This document shows, in pieces, positions 29,689 to 39,121 of a stretch of 64,000 bases of DNA. A program made the position numbers and the translations under genes. Source of the stretch: Cryomorpha ignava (lineage in GTDB: Bacteria; Bacteroidota; Bacteroidia; Flavobacteriales_D; Cryomorphaceae); contig NZ_JAAGVY010000026.1 of assembly GCF_010686655.1 (NCBI RefSeq), positions 1 through 64,000 of the forward strand, written 5' to 3'. How positions within the stretch are numbered: position 1 is the first letter of the stretch; each line of letters begins with the position of its first letter. The notes beneath the pieces were generated by a model that had not been told where the DNA came from, searched no databases, and saw only the letters and a program-made list of their open reading frames with translations.

Positions 29689-30171
29689 TTATCGCGTAAG
29701 CGGAACAAACACCTGCGATCCTGATACATCAATTGTATCGCCATTTACGGTGTATCGCTTCCTGGTATTGATATATCCGCAATCGCCGTCATATTCGCCA
29801 CCGAGCTCGATATTTTCAATATTGGCCACATAGCCGGTTGTTGGCTCTACTACCATGTATCCATAAACGGTATAATAAGGCGATTGATCATTATTAAACG
29901 GATAGGAATCGTTTATTAAAAATCGACCTTCACCTTCGGGGTAAATTCCATTTGGATAAAGCGTATCTGCAATAAGCGGCTCGCTGAATGGAATAAAGCG
30001 CACAAAAAAGATTGCGTCTAATTCTTCGGCCGAAAATCCGTTATCTCCACCATTTTGCAACTCAAAGTATAAGGCATTGATGGCTTGAATATCAGGCTCT
30101 TCGCATTTTTCGGAACAAGCGCCAAAACTAAGAGCCGCAAGGACAAGCAATAATATTGATGTTTTTTTCAT
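29689..30171 (-). CDS. Small lipoprotein of unknown function
   Basis: The 160-aa product begins with a lipoprotein signal ending in LSFGAC (C19), followed by a SEKC segment. The rest is beta-rich and acidic, with TGYVANIENIELGGEYDGDCGY near residue 115, and has no known motif. It is probably anchored in the outer membrane facing the periplasm. It is divergent from the DUF6340 gene, with 65 bp between them. Confidence 0.65.
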   Translation of the reverse strand: MKKTSILLLVLAALSFGACSEKCEEPDIQAINALYFELQNGGDNGFSAEELDAIFFVRFIPFSEPLIADTLYPNGIYPEGEGRFLINDSYPFNNDQSPYYTVYGYMVVEPTTGYVANIENIELGGEYDGDCGYINTRKRYTVNGDTIDVSGSQVFVPLTR

Positions 30172-30221
30172 GAATCTGTGGCCAAAAATAGTGAAATGAA
30201 TGTTTACACGAAGTCATTTCT

Positions 30222-30229
30222 TAAATTTG
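30222..30229 (+). promoter_or_regulatory. Candidate -7 element giving a near-leaderless mRNA
   Basis: TAAATTTG ends 7 bp before the ATG at 30237. If used, the RNA would start within a few bases of the start codon. A good -33 element is not seen. Confidence 0.4.
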
Positions 30230-30236
30230 TCGCAAT

Positions 30237-31274
30237 ATGCGCATAAAACTATTTATTAACGTTGGTATTCTCGTTTTGGTGTTGGCGGGATGCAGCACCT
30301 CGTATTATTATTCTGAATTTATTCAGCCGTCAAAAGCCTACATTCCCACAAAGATATACGCCGTAGGTGTTTTGAATAGAGGAGCATCTGCTAAAATGGC
30401 ATCTACAATTTATACAGATGGCGTTCCTTTTGAATATATTAAGGGCATTCCCAAAAAGGCTTCCGCCAAAACAATAGAAGCGCTTAAAAAAGAATTGGAA
30501 GATTTAGGCCGCTTTAAATTAATTGATATTCCCTGGGAGAGAGAATTGCGCGATCAGCGAAAGTTTGTGGAAGATCCATTAACTGAAGAAGAAATAGATA
30601 GTCTTTGCGAGAATTATAAAGTAGCAGGAATTATCGCGTTGGAAGGGGTAGAGCTAACTATTCGCACACAGGGTGAAGTTAATGTAGTATCTGTAAACGA
30701 TGATTTGGGCAACCCGGTACGTGTGCCGGAATTTACAAACAGACAAGAAGCTTCATACACCGCTGCGTGGCGTTTCTACGATGGATATAGTCTGAAGGCT
30801 ATTGACACCTATCAGCAAACTTATCAGCGCGATTTTAATCGGGTGGCATACTCGGCAGGTGACGCAGCACAGGTTGATGCACAAAACTTACAGCTGATGG
30901 ACGTTGTAAAAGAAGCCGCCGAAGATTATTATAAACGGGTCTCACCACATTGGGTAGAAGGATTTAGAGTCTACTACCGAGGGGGCTCTGAAGAAATGTA
31001 TGGTATTAGTTATGACCTGGAGTACAATAGAAACTGGGAGCAGGCTGCCGCTAAATGGGTAAAGCTAACCGAATCTAAGGATTTAAAAATCAAACAATTT
31101 TCTACTTTTAATATGGCAGTAGCCAGCGAAATGCTGGGAAGACCAAAAGTAGCGAAGGAATGGCTCCTAAAATCAATCGAAATTCAAAACACCAATAAAG
31201 CAGAAGATTATCTTGAAACGCTTAATCGTCAGATTGTTATTTACGAAGTGGTAGATAGGCAACTGGGATTATAA
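30237..31274 (+). CDS. DUF6340-type lipoprotein
   Basis: The 345-aa product has a lipobox LVLAGC (C19) and the N-terminal pattern YIPTKIYAVGVLNRG typical of the Bacteroidota DUF6340 lipoproteins, from memory of that family. The C-terminal third holds a TPR-like helical stretch (NWEQAAAKWVKL ... KAEDYLETLNRQ). It is probably an outer-membrane-anchored periplasmic protein of unknown role. A 59-aa membrane-protein gene follows after 10 bp and is likely co-transcribed. Confidence 0.7.
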   Translation: MRIKLFINVGILVLVLAGCSTSYYYSEFIQPSKAYIPTKIYAVGVLNRGASAKMASTIYTDGVPFEYIKGIPKKASAKTIEALKKELEDLGRFKLIDIPWERELRDQRKFVEDPLTEEEIDSLCENYKVAGIIALEGVELTIRTQGEVNVVSVNDDLGNPVRVPEFTNRQEASYTAAWRFYDGYSLKAIDTYQQTYQRDFNRVAYSAGDAAQVDAQNLQLMDVVKEAAEDYYKRVSPHWVEGFRVYYRGGSEEMYGISYDLEYNRNWEQAAAKWVKLTESKDLKIKQFSTFNMAVASEMLGRPKVAKEWLLKSIEIQNTNKAEDYLETLNRQIVIYEVVDRQLGL

Positions 31275-31284
31275 AAATAACAAT

Positions 31285-31464
31285 ATGGGAAGATTAGCCG
31301 CACTTATCGCCTTAATAGCCGCAGTATGGGTTATATATCATTTATGGACCAAGAACAATCGCCTCAGCGATACCGAAAAACTTATATGGACCGTATGCGC
31401 CATAGCGTTTAGCATTGTTACAGCCATTATTTATTACTTTACCCAGTACCGCAAGATACAATAG
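31285..31464 (+). CDS. 59-aa two-helix membrane protein (PLDc_N-like)
   Basis: ATG at 31285, TAG at 31462-31464. Two hydrophobic helices (residues 4-20 and 33-52) flank a short polar loop (TKNNRLSDTEK), and the protein ends in YRKIQ. The second half, EKLIWTVCAIAF then AIIYYF, resembles the PLDc_N two-helix domain, often found as free-standing small membrane proteins. It lies 10 bp after the DUF6340 gene on the same strand, which supports its being real. Its function is unknown. Confidence 0.65.
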   Translation: MGRLAALIALIAAVWVIYHLWTKNNRLSDTEKLIWTVCAIAFSIVTAIIYYFTQYRKIQ

Positions 31465-31642
31465 ACGCTCAATATTATTCAAGCCTCTTGCTTATAGGCA
31501 TTCGCCATAGGCTAATAAACAGTTGACTACCCTTCAAAAAATCCTTTTCTGGATTTACTTTCACTTATTTTCAAATTTTTTCATATCGCGTGTAGCACAA
31601 TGATTACTTTTCTCGTCAAAGAATTAGAAAAGCAGTAATAGC

Positions 31643-32188
31643 GTGCACGAAAAACTGGATTATACTTTATTAAAAACCCGGCTTAAAACCGATGTAAAAG
31701 TTCAAACCGAGGTTTATAATGAATGCTATAAGAAAGTGTATTCATCTTGTTTGCGCATTTTGAATGATGTCCACTACGCTGAAGATTTTATGCACGAAGC
31801 TTTTATTCACGCCTTTAAATCTATTGATAGTTATAGGGGTGAGGCAAAGCTGAGTTCGTGGATTTGCAGAATTGCTATAAATAAATGCCTCGATCATTTA
31901 AAAAAAAGAAAAGTAAAAATCATTTTTTCTGATAATTGGGAAGCAGAAAATGGCCATGTTCATCTCTTTGAAAATTCGCACGAAAGTGCTGAAGCAGATA
32001 GAATAAAGTATGCACTCAATCAACTTCCCGAAGGGTGTAGGTTAATTTTTAACCTGCATGTTTTAGAAGAAATGGATCATGCAACGATTGCAAAAAGACT
32101 TGACATAAAAGAAGGCTCTTCGCGTGCTCAATACGCCAGGGCAAAGAACAAAATCAAGGAAATATTAAAAACAGAAAGACATGGATGA
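31643..32188 (+). CDS. ECF-family RNA polymerase sigma factor
   Basis: The 181-aa product has region 2 (LRILNDVHYAEDFMHEAFIHAF, with the SYRGEAKLSSWICRIAINKCLDHL continuation) and region 4 (DHATIAKRLDIKEGSSRAQYARAKNKIKE, an HTH that binds the -35 region). No ATG lies between the in-frame stop at 31625 and region 2, so the start is GTG at 31643. It overlaps the next gene by 8 bp. The following membrane protein is the probable anti-sigma factor, so a cell-envelope signal is likely. Confidence 0.88.
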   Translation: MHEKLDYTLLKTRLKTDVKVQTEVYNECYKKVYSSCLRILNDVHYAEDFMHEAFIHAFKSIDSYRGEAKLSSWICRIAINKCLDHLKKRKVKIIFSDNWEAENGHVHLFENSHESAEADRIKYALNQLPEGCRLIFNLHVLEEMDHATIAKRLDIKEGSSRAQYARAKNKIKEILKTERHG

Positions 32189-32714
32189 ATTTGAAAAATA
32201 CATGCGTGAGAATGAAGAGCTCTTTAATAACGACGAGCCTGCAGAAGGACACGAAGCCAGATTTTTGCACAAGCTAAAACAAGCCGACGAGAAAAAGGCA
32301 AAATCGGCTGTAGATTTCTGGCGTGTAGCCGCTGCAATTATTCTATTGCTGGTGCTTGCAGCCTCGGTGCTCATACCCAGGTTTAATAGTCCGCAAGATG
32401 TGCAGTATAGCTCAATGAGCTTAAGCGATGTGTCTGAAGATATGGCAAATGTGGAATTGTACTATAAATCTAAACTCGCAGCGGAATACGAGAAAATTGA
32501 CGACTTATCTAAAACTGATCCTCTTGTAAAGGCATACCTAGATGAGATAGATACGCTAAATGAAGAATATCAAAATTTGGAAGCTACCCTTTACAAATCG
32601 GGAACGCACGATAAGGTAGTGCTCGCCATGATAGAGAACTTTAGGCTTAGACTTGCCCTAATGGAAAAACTTGAAGCAAAGAAATTAAACAAAACTAACA
32701 TAGACTCATTATGA
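32181..32714 (+). CDS. Putative anti-sigma factor (single-pass membrane protein)
   Basis: The 177-aa product has an acidic cytoplasmic N-terminus (residues 1-45), one transmembrane helix (VAAAIILLLVLAASVLI, about 49-65) and a helical periplasmic part that looks coiled-coil (KSKLAAEYEKIDDL ... EYQNLEATLYK). It has no zinc-binding HxxxCxxC motif. The role is inferred from position: it overlaps the ECF sigma gene by 8 bp, and its ATGA junction (4 bp) couples it to the DUF4097-like gene. Confidence 0.72.
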   Translation: MDEFEKYMRENEELFNNDEPAEGHEARFLHKLKQADEKKAKSAVDFWRVAAAIILLLVLAASVLIPRFNSPQDVQYSSMSLSDVSEDMANVELYYKSKLAAEYEKIDDLSKTDPLVKAYLDEIDTLNEEYQNLEATLYKSGTHDKVVLAMIENFRLRLALMEKLEAKKLNKTNIDSL

Positions 32715-33643
32715 AGTATGCATTTCTGGCCGTGATAGGTTTGCTGTTTATACATACAGCAGCCCTTGCCCAAAACGAAAAAAGAGTTGAAAAAGAATAC
32801 AGCTCAAGTGATTTTAACTCACTAAAAATCAATAATTCTTTTGGTGATATAGAAATTAGCCCTTACTCGGGTTCTAAAATAGATATCCTGATTGTAATTT
32901 CTGCCAATGGATCGAAGGGAAATGATGTCTCTGAACTTATAAATAGCGTCCATTTTGACTTTGTAGAGAATGGCAGAACACTGGAAATTACAACGCGAAG
33001 AGATGAGAAAAAACTGAAATGGAAAGGTGTGTATGAGTTTAGTATGAATTTTAAAATCAAGATGCCTGAAAATGTAAATATTGACATTGATAATTCTTTT
33101 GGTGATGTGCGCATTAATGGCACAACGGGCGTATTGAAACTCAAAGTTCAACATGGCGACTGCTTTGTAGCCTACGCGAATGGAAACGAAAATAAAATGG
33201 ACATAAGCTTTGGAGATGTACGAATTGAATCAATGAGTAGGGCTAATTTAAAAATTCAGCACGGCGATTTGAGAATCGAAAAGATACACGACCTTTCGCT
33301 TGATATTCAGTTTGGAGATATAGATATCGATTTGATGAGCGGCACTAATACTTTGAACATTGCGCACGGCGATCTGAATATTGACGATGTTTCTTCGAAA
33401 CTAAAATCGTTAACAATTGATGTACAGTTTGGTGATATAGAGATAGAAGGTCTCGCCAAAGAAGATTTTGAAATGATGCTCACAGGAACATTCTCTGATT
33501 TTTCATGGAGTTCTAGCTGGTTAGTAAAAGCTAAGACTATTGGTATGAACAATTCAAATTATACGGTACACACAACCGCGGATCCTATGAATCCAAAAAA
33601 ACTTCAAATTACCGCTTCACATAGCGACGTGGATTTAGAATAA
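32711..33643 (+). CDS. Exported DUF4097-like beta-ladder protein
   Basis: The 310-aa product has a signal peptide cleaved near ALAQ (residue 21). The mature protein is a regular ladder of short beta strands carrying alternating FGD and HGD turns at F44, F130, H148, F167, H184, F201, H219 and F240, about 18 residues apart. This fits the DUF4097/putative-adhesin family, which forms a beta-solenoid. It is the third gene of the ECF operon, so it may be the output or the sensor of that sigma factor. The fold is inferred from the spacing. Confidence 0.75.
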   Translation: MKYAFLAVIGLLFIHTAALAQNEKRVEKEYSSSDFNSLKINNSFGDIEISPYSGSKIDILIVISANGSKGNDVSELINSVHFDFVENGRTLEITTRRDEKKLKWKGVYEFSMNFKIKMPENVNIDIDNSFGDVRINGTTGVLKLKVQHGDCFVAYANGNENKMDISFGDVRIESMSRANLKIQHGDLRIEKIHDLSLDIQFGDIDIDLMSGTNTLNIAHGDLNIDDVSSKLKSLTIDVQFGDIEIEGLAKEDFEMMLTGTFSDFSWSSSWLVKAKTIGMNNSNYTVHTTADPMNPKKLQITASHSDVDLE

Positions 33644-33689
33644 GCCATTTGTTTTCTTAAATTCATCGGCTTAATTGATCATGTAAAGA

Positions 33690-34868
33690 ATGTCTTTTTA
33701 TAAACCCTTGGGAGTCCTTTTGGCCGTTTCTTTATTACTCGGCTGCACTAATTTTAGAAAGCTTTATAAGGATGGAAGCGTTGGTTCAAATCAATTTTAC
33801 GCTGAAGTAAGGTATGACAGTACACTCGATTTAATTTTTTTGCCGGTTGAAATACAAGGCGAAACGTATCGCTTCTTGTTTGACACTGGCGCGCCAAATG
33901 TGATTTCGAAAGAGTTGAGAGATAAATTGGCTATTAAAAGTAAAGGGAAGGGAAAAGTAGGTGACTCTCAAGGAAATAGCGATAAGCTGGGAGTAGTAAA
34001 ATTAGATACGGTGAGCATAGGAGGGGTTTACTTTTACGATACCAGTGCTATTGTGGCCGATCTAAATCGTGCTGTCGAAATCCAATGTTTAAAAATAGAT
34101 GGCATTATAGGAGCCAATCTTATGAAGTTCGCTTATTGGAAGATTGATTCAAAGAAAAGGGTTTTAACACTTTCGTCAAATTTAGACACACTAAAACAAA
34201 GTCTTGTGAATCCGCATATTCTTCAATTTAAGGCTAAGAAAACGTTTACGCCTGTGGTGAGTTTATGGCTCAATGATTCTCTGGTCGAAAATATTACATA
34301 TGATACTGGAAGTGGGGGCTATATTTCGCTTGGTAAAAGCATAGAATTGAAAACAGAAGACTTTATTGCAGAATTTTCGGGATATGGCAGCACGGGGCTT
34401 TTTGGCAGCAAGCTTGACACCATTCGGTATGGTAGAATTAGTGTAGGCCTTGACAGCTTGAAACAAATCGGGATTGCAGAATATAGCCAAAGCAATTATA
34501 AAAAGCTTCTAGGGATGGAGTATTTGGAGCAGTTTGTTCAAATACTCGACTGGGACAAAAATCAAATTACGCTTTTCGAAGATGAGCTCGTATCCCAGAA
34601 ATTTAATCAATATCCGGTTAGTCCACGCTGGGTTGATGGCAACTTAATTGTGGGTGGTTTAAATACAGATACGGCGTATCACCTTGTGAAACTTTCAATT
34701 GGCGACACGATTAAAATGCTTGGAAACCGGAATTTTGAAAATGTTGATGTATCGGCTTACTGCGATGTTCTGAATCTTCCTGATTCTATTAAGAGCGACA
34801 CGCTGAAAATAGAGTTGATGGATGGAAACAGCTATCACATCCCCCGCGCTACCATCTATATAGAATAA
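33690..34868 (+). CDS. Lipoprotein with two retropepsin-like aspartyl protease domains
   Basis: The 392-aa product has lipobox LLLGC (C19). Two aspartyl-protease signatures are present: FDTGAP at D65 and YDTGSGG at D205. Each is followed by the expected beta-rich half with an IDGIIGANLM and a LLGMEYL hydrophobic-Gly motif. Single-domain retropepsin-like proteins dimerise; here both halves are on one chain, as in pepsins. It probably acts in the periplasm or at the outer membrane; its substrate is unknown. It starts 46 bp after the DUF4097-like gene and could be in the same transcript. Confidence 0.82.
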   Translation: MSFYKPLGVLLAVSLLLGCTNFRKLYKDGSVGSNQFYAEVRYDSTLDLIFLPVEIQGETYRFLFDTGAPNVISKELRDKLAIKSKGKGKVGDSQGNSDKLGVVKLDTVSIGGVYFYDTSAIVADLNRAVEIQCLKIDGIIGANLMKFAYWKIDSKKRVLTLSSNLDTLKQSLVNPHILQFKAKKTFTPVVSLWLNDSLVENITYDTGSGGYISLGKSIELKTEDFIAEFSGYGSTGLFGSKLDTIRYGRISVGLDSLKQIGIAEYSQSNYKKLLGMEYLEQFVQILDWDKNQITLFEDELVSQKFNQYPVSPRWVDGNLIVGGLNTDTAYHLVKLSIGDTIKMLGNRNFENVDVSAYCDVLNLPDSIKSDTLKIELMDGNSYHIPRATIYIE

Positions 34869-35004
34869 CCTTATAACTGGAAGAAGCAGCCCATTGCTGA
34901 GCTGCTCCCTTCCTACCTCAGTTGCTCTGGCAACCGAAATATATGTTTGTTTCAACACGTTATTATCGTTATCAATAGATGTTGAAATCGAGTAAGGCAT
35001 CTAC

Positions 35005-35742
35005 TTACAACCTCACTAGGTATCCAAGTCCAATTTGAAATCCACGATTTTTGATGCGTTCATCAAGGCTTTTTTGTTTGGTGGCATCAGAAATACCCAA
35101 CTCAAATCGCAAGTCAAATATAATTGCTCCCGGCCCTGCGCCAAATTCCATTCCGGCACCTACCACACCACCTATATCAAAGCGATTATACTCCTTATCA
35201 AAGTTAATTTTAGTCGTTTTGGTTGAGATGGCTTCTTTATCTTGCGCATCTGTTTGATCTTGAGTAAACTGCTCTGTGCCATTTAGAGCAATCGAAAAAG
35301 CGGGGCCGAGAAAGCCATTAAATGCTACATTGTCTCCTCCTAGTCGAAAGCGAGCTAAAATGGGTACCTCCATATAGTTGGTCTTTACTTTCAATTCCTG
35401 CGAAAAGGATTTAAACTGAACGGCTTGTCCCTGATCATTATTTATAGCGCAGTTTTCGCAGCTATATAAAAGTTTTCCGCCTTTTTGAATAAATTGAGCT
35501 TCGGCCTGAATTCCGAACCAAGGCGCTAGTTCAAGTACGGTAACAAAACTAACATGAGCACCTATAACAGATTTCGAATCAATATCCTTATTGTTTCTTA
35601 CTGTATTTCCCCAGCGATATGAGGCCACATTCATTCCGGCTCTTCCGCCTAGCATTACTTCAACTTGAGAGAAGGCTGTTGAAGCAATTGTCGATAAAAT
35701 AAGAGTAATCCAGAGTACTTTAAGATAGGAAAGCGTTTTCAT
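35005..35742 (-). CDS. Outer-membrane beta-barrel protein (PorT-like family)
   Basis: The 245-aa product has a signal peptide (to about residue 25) and then alternating amphipathic strands with the family openings EVMLGGRAGMNVAS and WFGIQAEAQFIQKGG. It ends in FQIGLGYLVRL, the terminal aromatic/hydrophobic strand expected for barrel insertion. Such eight-stranded porin-family proteins are common and mostly uncharacterised in Bacteroidota. Two cysteines (CENCAI) sit in a loop near residue 90. It is convergent with the aspartyl-protease lipoprotein. Confidence 0.78.
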   Translation of the reverse strand: MKTLSYLKVLWITLILSTIASTAFSQVEVMLGGRAGMNVASYRWGNTVRNNKDIDSKSVIGAHVSFVTVLELAPWFGIQAEAQFIQKGGKLLYSCENCAINNDQGQAVQFKSFSQELKVKTNYMEVPILARFRLGGDNVAFNGFLGPAFSIALNGTEQFTQDQTDAQDKEAISTKTTKINFDKEYNRFDIGGVVGAGMEFGAGPGAIIFDLRFELGISDATKQKSLDERIKNRGFQIGLGYLVRL

Positions 35743-35866
35743 AATGTTTTCTTTTTTATGGTTTGATTGCCTTACTATCGAAACCGTATTAAAAAGTGAA
35801 CATTATTTATAAATATCCATCTAATTAGATGTTGCTGTGTGTTGTAAGAGCCTTTAAATAAGTGAT

Positions 35867-38800
35867 TTAAAGTTTATATTGTTTTACAACAAAGAGTGAA
35901 GTGATTAGAAGTACAGCGAGAATTACAAGTGCAAATAGCCACATTGGGTTGTTGCTCCCACTTGAGTTTGTAATAGGGCTTACATCGCCAAGCAGCACCA
36001 TTCCCGACCAATAATAGGGGGCTGATAGTTCGCTGGAATTGCTTTTGATAAATGAAATTTTTGCCTGGCGAAGTGCTTGATTTTTGGGAACTCCGGATGC
36101 GAGTTTTTTATAAAATTCATGACTGATTGCCGCTGAAGTTTTTTCGTCTATTTGCCAGAGCGACATTACAATACTGGGGCAGCCGGCATAAGCAAAGCCG
36201 TGAGCCAAAGACAGCATACCTTCACTTGCGCTGGTTTTTCCTATTCCGGTTTCGCAAGCCGTAAGCACAGCAAGCTCTGCTCTAAGCGGGGTGTTGTAAA
36301 TTTCATAAACGTGCAGATAGCCATCATCTTCTTCGCTATCAGTATCGCTAGCTTTTGACAGAACCAAACGGGAAAGTAAGGGAGAAATATTATTAATCTC
36401 GGTATGGGTACCGAAATGGATAATCTTATATTTTTCAGCTTGCGACTTAAAATTATGCTCAGTTGCCTGATTTGAAACAAACGACCTTCCGCTAAAAATT
36501 CCTGCTGCATCAGATGCTGCTTCTACAGCAAAAGGTTGCTGAATTCGCTTCATATAGTTGATATCAAAAAGACTCGAATCTTTGAGGTGATTTACATAAT
36601 CTGATTTCAAATCGTCCGAAAACCCGGGAGCAAAGGCGAGTAAGCCATTTGATTGCGATCTTTTAAGATTTTTATATTGATAGGCTGTCGTGGAAGATAT
36701 TAAGTAAGAAATCGTGTAATCATAAATCAGGTAGTGGGGTTCTTTTCTCTCTGATGGCTTTATTAATGCCTCAAAATTTATATTGAATAAATCTTGATCG
36801 GGAATAATAAAAAGCTCACTGCCATCCAAATATTTCTCAATCGGCTCAAAGATGGTAGTATATAAATAAGCAGATGATTTGTAAAAGTCATTTTGATTGA
36901 GCGAGGTAATTGCAGTATTCAAATTTTGGAGCTCTTTTCGTAAATCAGGAGCATCAAATTTTAAAAGCTGGGTGTTTTTTTCATTTAGCACTATTGCAAA
37001 AACACTTGTGTCTGTCATCATATACTGTATGATATTTTGACCAGGCTTTATGAGTTCGCGTTTTATATCGTCTGCATTTACAATAAATGTGCTAAATCTT
37101 AAATTGTAATAATCGGGATATTTCTTTTGAATTAAATCTATTATTTGATCATATTCTGCTTCTATGTTAATAATATCACGACTGTCGTCGTTGGGCTCTA
37201 TCGCGCCTGACATTTCTCTTTGTAATATGCGTTCCCTCGTAATTATAGAATCTGGTACACTGGTTACCCTAAGCGAGGTGAATTTACCTAGTTGCCTTCT
37301 CAAAAGCAGCGATTTACTCTCTTCCTCAAAAGCTAGAAATTTATTTAGGTATATCTCATCGCCGGTTTGGTGATAGAGCGAATATGTTATTTCCTGTGTC
37401 TTTTCAAAAATCCTTTGATGCTCATTGTAAAATGTGAGCAAATCAGCTTCATCAGTATATAGGCCGCTCGTTTTTTGGAGGTAGATAATAGCCGTTTCCA
37501 GAAACTCCAGAGCCTCTTTCTCACTTTCAATATCTGAATTTTGGTTCAAAATGATTTTTGCCTTAGTCAAATAGGCTTCCGAGATAAAACTCGTGAATTG
37601 GCTAAGCCTGGTTTGGTAAAGTGATACCTGCTCGCTTTGCTTTTCCAGAAAAATTGCCAGCGCCATATCAACATAGTATTGAGCGCTATCAAGTTGATTT
37701 CGCTCACATTTTAGATTGGCTAACTGCGTAAAGAGTTTGCCAATTATAGGGCTATTGCCGGGGAGCGTATTCAAATATATCTTTCGTGCTTGTCTAATAT
37801 CACTTTCGGCAGATTCGTAATCTTGCAGAGCCTCATAGGCTTGTGCACGCATCAAATAGCCTTTGGCAAGTTCCTGACCAGAAAATTCATCAGTAATTTT
37901 TTTGCCGATGTTTATGGATTGGGTATAATTTTTCACTGCTCCCAGATAGTCGCCTTGATTAAATAGCACTTTAGAAACGCGCTCATAACCTATGGCTGTA
38001 TAATAGCTGTTCATTCCATAATCGGCAATATCGCCGGCAAGATATTTTTCAAAATTTGCAAGTGCCTGGTCGTATTCGCCCAGTGCAAATTGAATGCTGC
38101 CAAAAGCTTCTAAAGATTTTTTATGATCGGGATGATCAGCTACAAGATATTTCTGCCTGAGCTTTTGTACATATTTTGAAATCTGTTCAGATTTAGAAAT
38201 ATCACCAATAGAAAGATACAGCGCAGCCAGATTGTGATAATTAGAAATGAGCAGGCGTTCCTGTTGTGATTTTTGATATCCGGGTGGCTCTGTTTCCAAA
38301 AGTTGCTTTCTGATTTCAATAGCGTGATTTAAAAAGTCCTTGCTTTTTACAAGATTTCCTTCATCTTGAAATCCGAGCGATAAATTTCCATAAATATTGG
38401 CTTGATGCCTAAACCTGTCTACCGTGTCGGGCAAAAATTCGGAGAATGCCAATCCACGATATAAATAGGTCTGCGATTTCGCATACTCACCATTTCTGAA
38501 AAATACAGCACCAAGGGCATTTAGGCATTCCATCATTCGTTTGGTATAATTCAGACTGTCTTTTTCTACCGGATTCAAGGCCATTTCGAAGTGATAGATG
38601 GCTTTTTTAGCATTTCCATAAAGCATCTGATAGTCAAAGCCAAGGGAGTAGTGGGCCGTTGATTTTTCAAGAGCAGACGCATTCGGATATACCTCACAAA
38701 CAGAAAGGTAGCGCTTGTCGTTTTCAAAACAAAGACTATCCTCACCAGCTTCGATATAAATCCACGACAAGTCACTTATTGCATCGAGTAAAACCGATTT

Positions 38801-39121
38801 ATTCGCTACCTTTTCTTCAATAAAATCAACCAGAAGTTCGGTACGCCGCATTGCCTGGTTCACTTTTTTTACCGAAAGGTAAGCATGACCCAGATCATAT
38901 GTATAAAGCTTTAGTGAGTCGTAACGGGCAGTATATTTCAGATAAATAATCTGAATTTCAATGGCCTTTATGGCTTCTGTATATTTTTCAGAGGCCAGTA
39001 AAGAATCAATTTTATCTTTTTGTGAAAAGAAGAGCGATTCATCAAATTCTTGTGCATTTGATGAAATCATCATTACGCTAAAAGTGAAGAGCAAAATCCG
39101 TTTCAGCGCAGTGATTTTCAT
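35867..39121 (-). CDS. TPR-CHAT protein: exported caspase-like protease with membrane tail
   Basis: The 1084-aa product has an N-terminal signal peptide (about residues 1-23), a long array of tetratricopeptide repeats (about 30-560), a linker, and a CHAT domain (about 750-1040). The catalytic pair is H906 in HFGTHTE and C956 in LTACETGIGK, followed by SLWQIDE. A final hydrophobic helix (about 1057-1080, WLFALVILAVLLITSLFVV) precedes a short basic tail. CHAT proteases are relatives of caspases and separase. The signal and tail suggest the bulk is periplasmic and tethered to the inner membrane. It is the third gene after an ECF sigma and a TPR membrane protein (TAATG overlap). Confidence 0.85.
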   Translation of the reverse strand: MKITALKRILLFTFSVMMISSNAQEFDESLFFSQKDKIDSLLASEKYTEAIKAIEIQIIYLKYTARYDSLKLYTYDLGHAYLSVKKVNQAMRRTELLVDFIEEKVANKSVLLDAISDLSWIYIEAGEDSLCFENDKRYLSVCEVYPNASALEKSTAHYSLGFDYQMLYGNAKKAIYHFEMALNPVEKDSLNYTKRMMECLNALGAVFFRNGEYAKSQTYLYRGLAFSEFLPDTVDRFRHQANIYGNLSLGFQDEGNLVKSKDFLNHAIEIRKQLLETEPPGYQKSQQERLLISNYHNLAALYLSIGDISKSEQISKYVQKLRQKYLVADHPDHKKSLEAFGSIQFALGEYDQALANFEKYLAGDIADYGMNSYYTAIGYERVSKVLFNQGDYLGAVKNYTQSINIGKKITDEFSGQELAKGYLMRAQAYEALQDYESAESDIRQARKIYLNTLPGNSPIIGKLFTQLANLKCERNQLDSAQYYVDMALAIFLEKQSEQVSLYQTRLSQFTSFISEAYLTKAKIILNQNSDIESEKEALEFLETAIIYLQKTSGLYTDEADLLTFYNEHQRIFEKTQEITYSLYHQTGDEIYLNKFLAFEEESKSLLLRRQLGKFTSLRVTSVPDSIITRERILQREMSGAIEPNDDSRDIINIEAEYDQIIDLIQKKYPDYYNLRFSTFIVNADDIKRELIKPGQNIIQYMMTDTSVFAIVLNEKNTQLLKFDAPDLRKELQNLNTAITSLNQNDFYKSSAYLYTTIFEPIEKYLDGSELFIIPDQDLFNINFEALIKPSERKEPHYLIYDYTISYLISSTTAYQYKNLKRSQSNGLLAFAPGFSDDLKSDYVNHLKDSSLFDINYMKRIQQPFAVEAASDAAGIFSGRSFVSNQATEHNFKSQAEKYKIIHFGTHTEINNISPLLSRLVLSKASDTDSEEDDGYLHVYEIYNTPLRAELAVLTACETGIGKTSASEGMLSLAHGFAYAGCPSIVMSLWQIDEKTSAAISHEFYKKLASGVPKNQALRQAKISFIKSNSSELSAPYYWSGMVLLGDVSPITNSSGSNNPMWLFALVILAVLLITSLFVVKQYKL

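Noticed and set aside
34879-34913. Hairpin AGCAGC...GCTGCT between convergent genes as a terminator
   Set aside because: A six-base stem with flanking GGAAG/CTTCC complementarity is present, but there is no T run on either strand.
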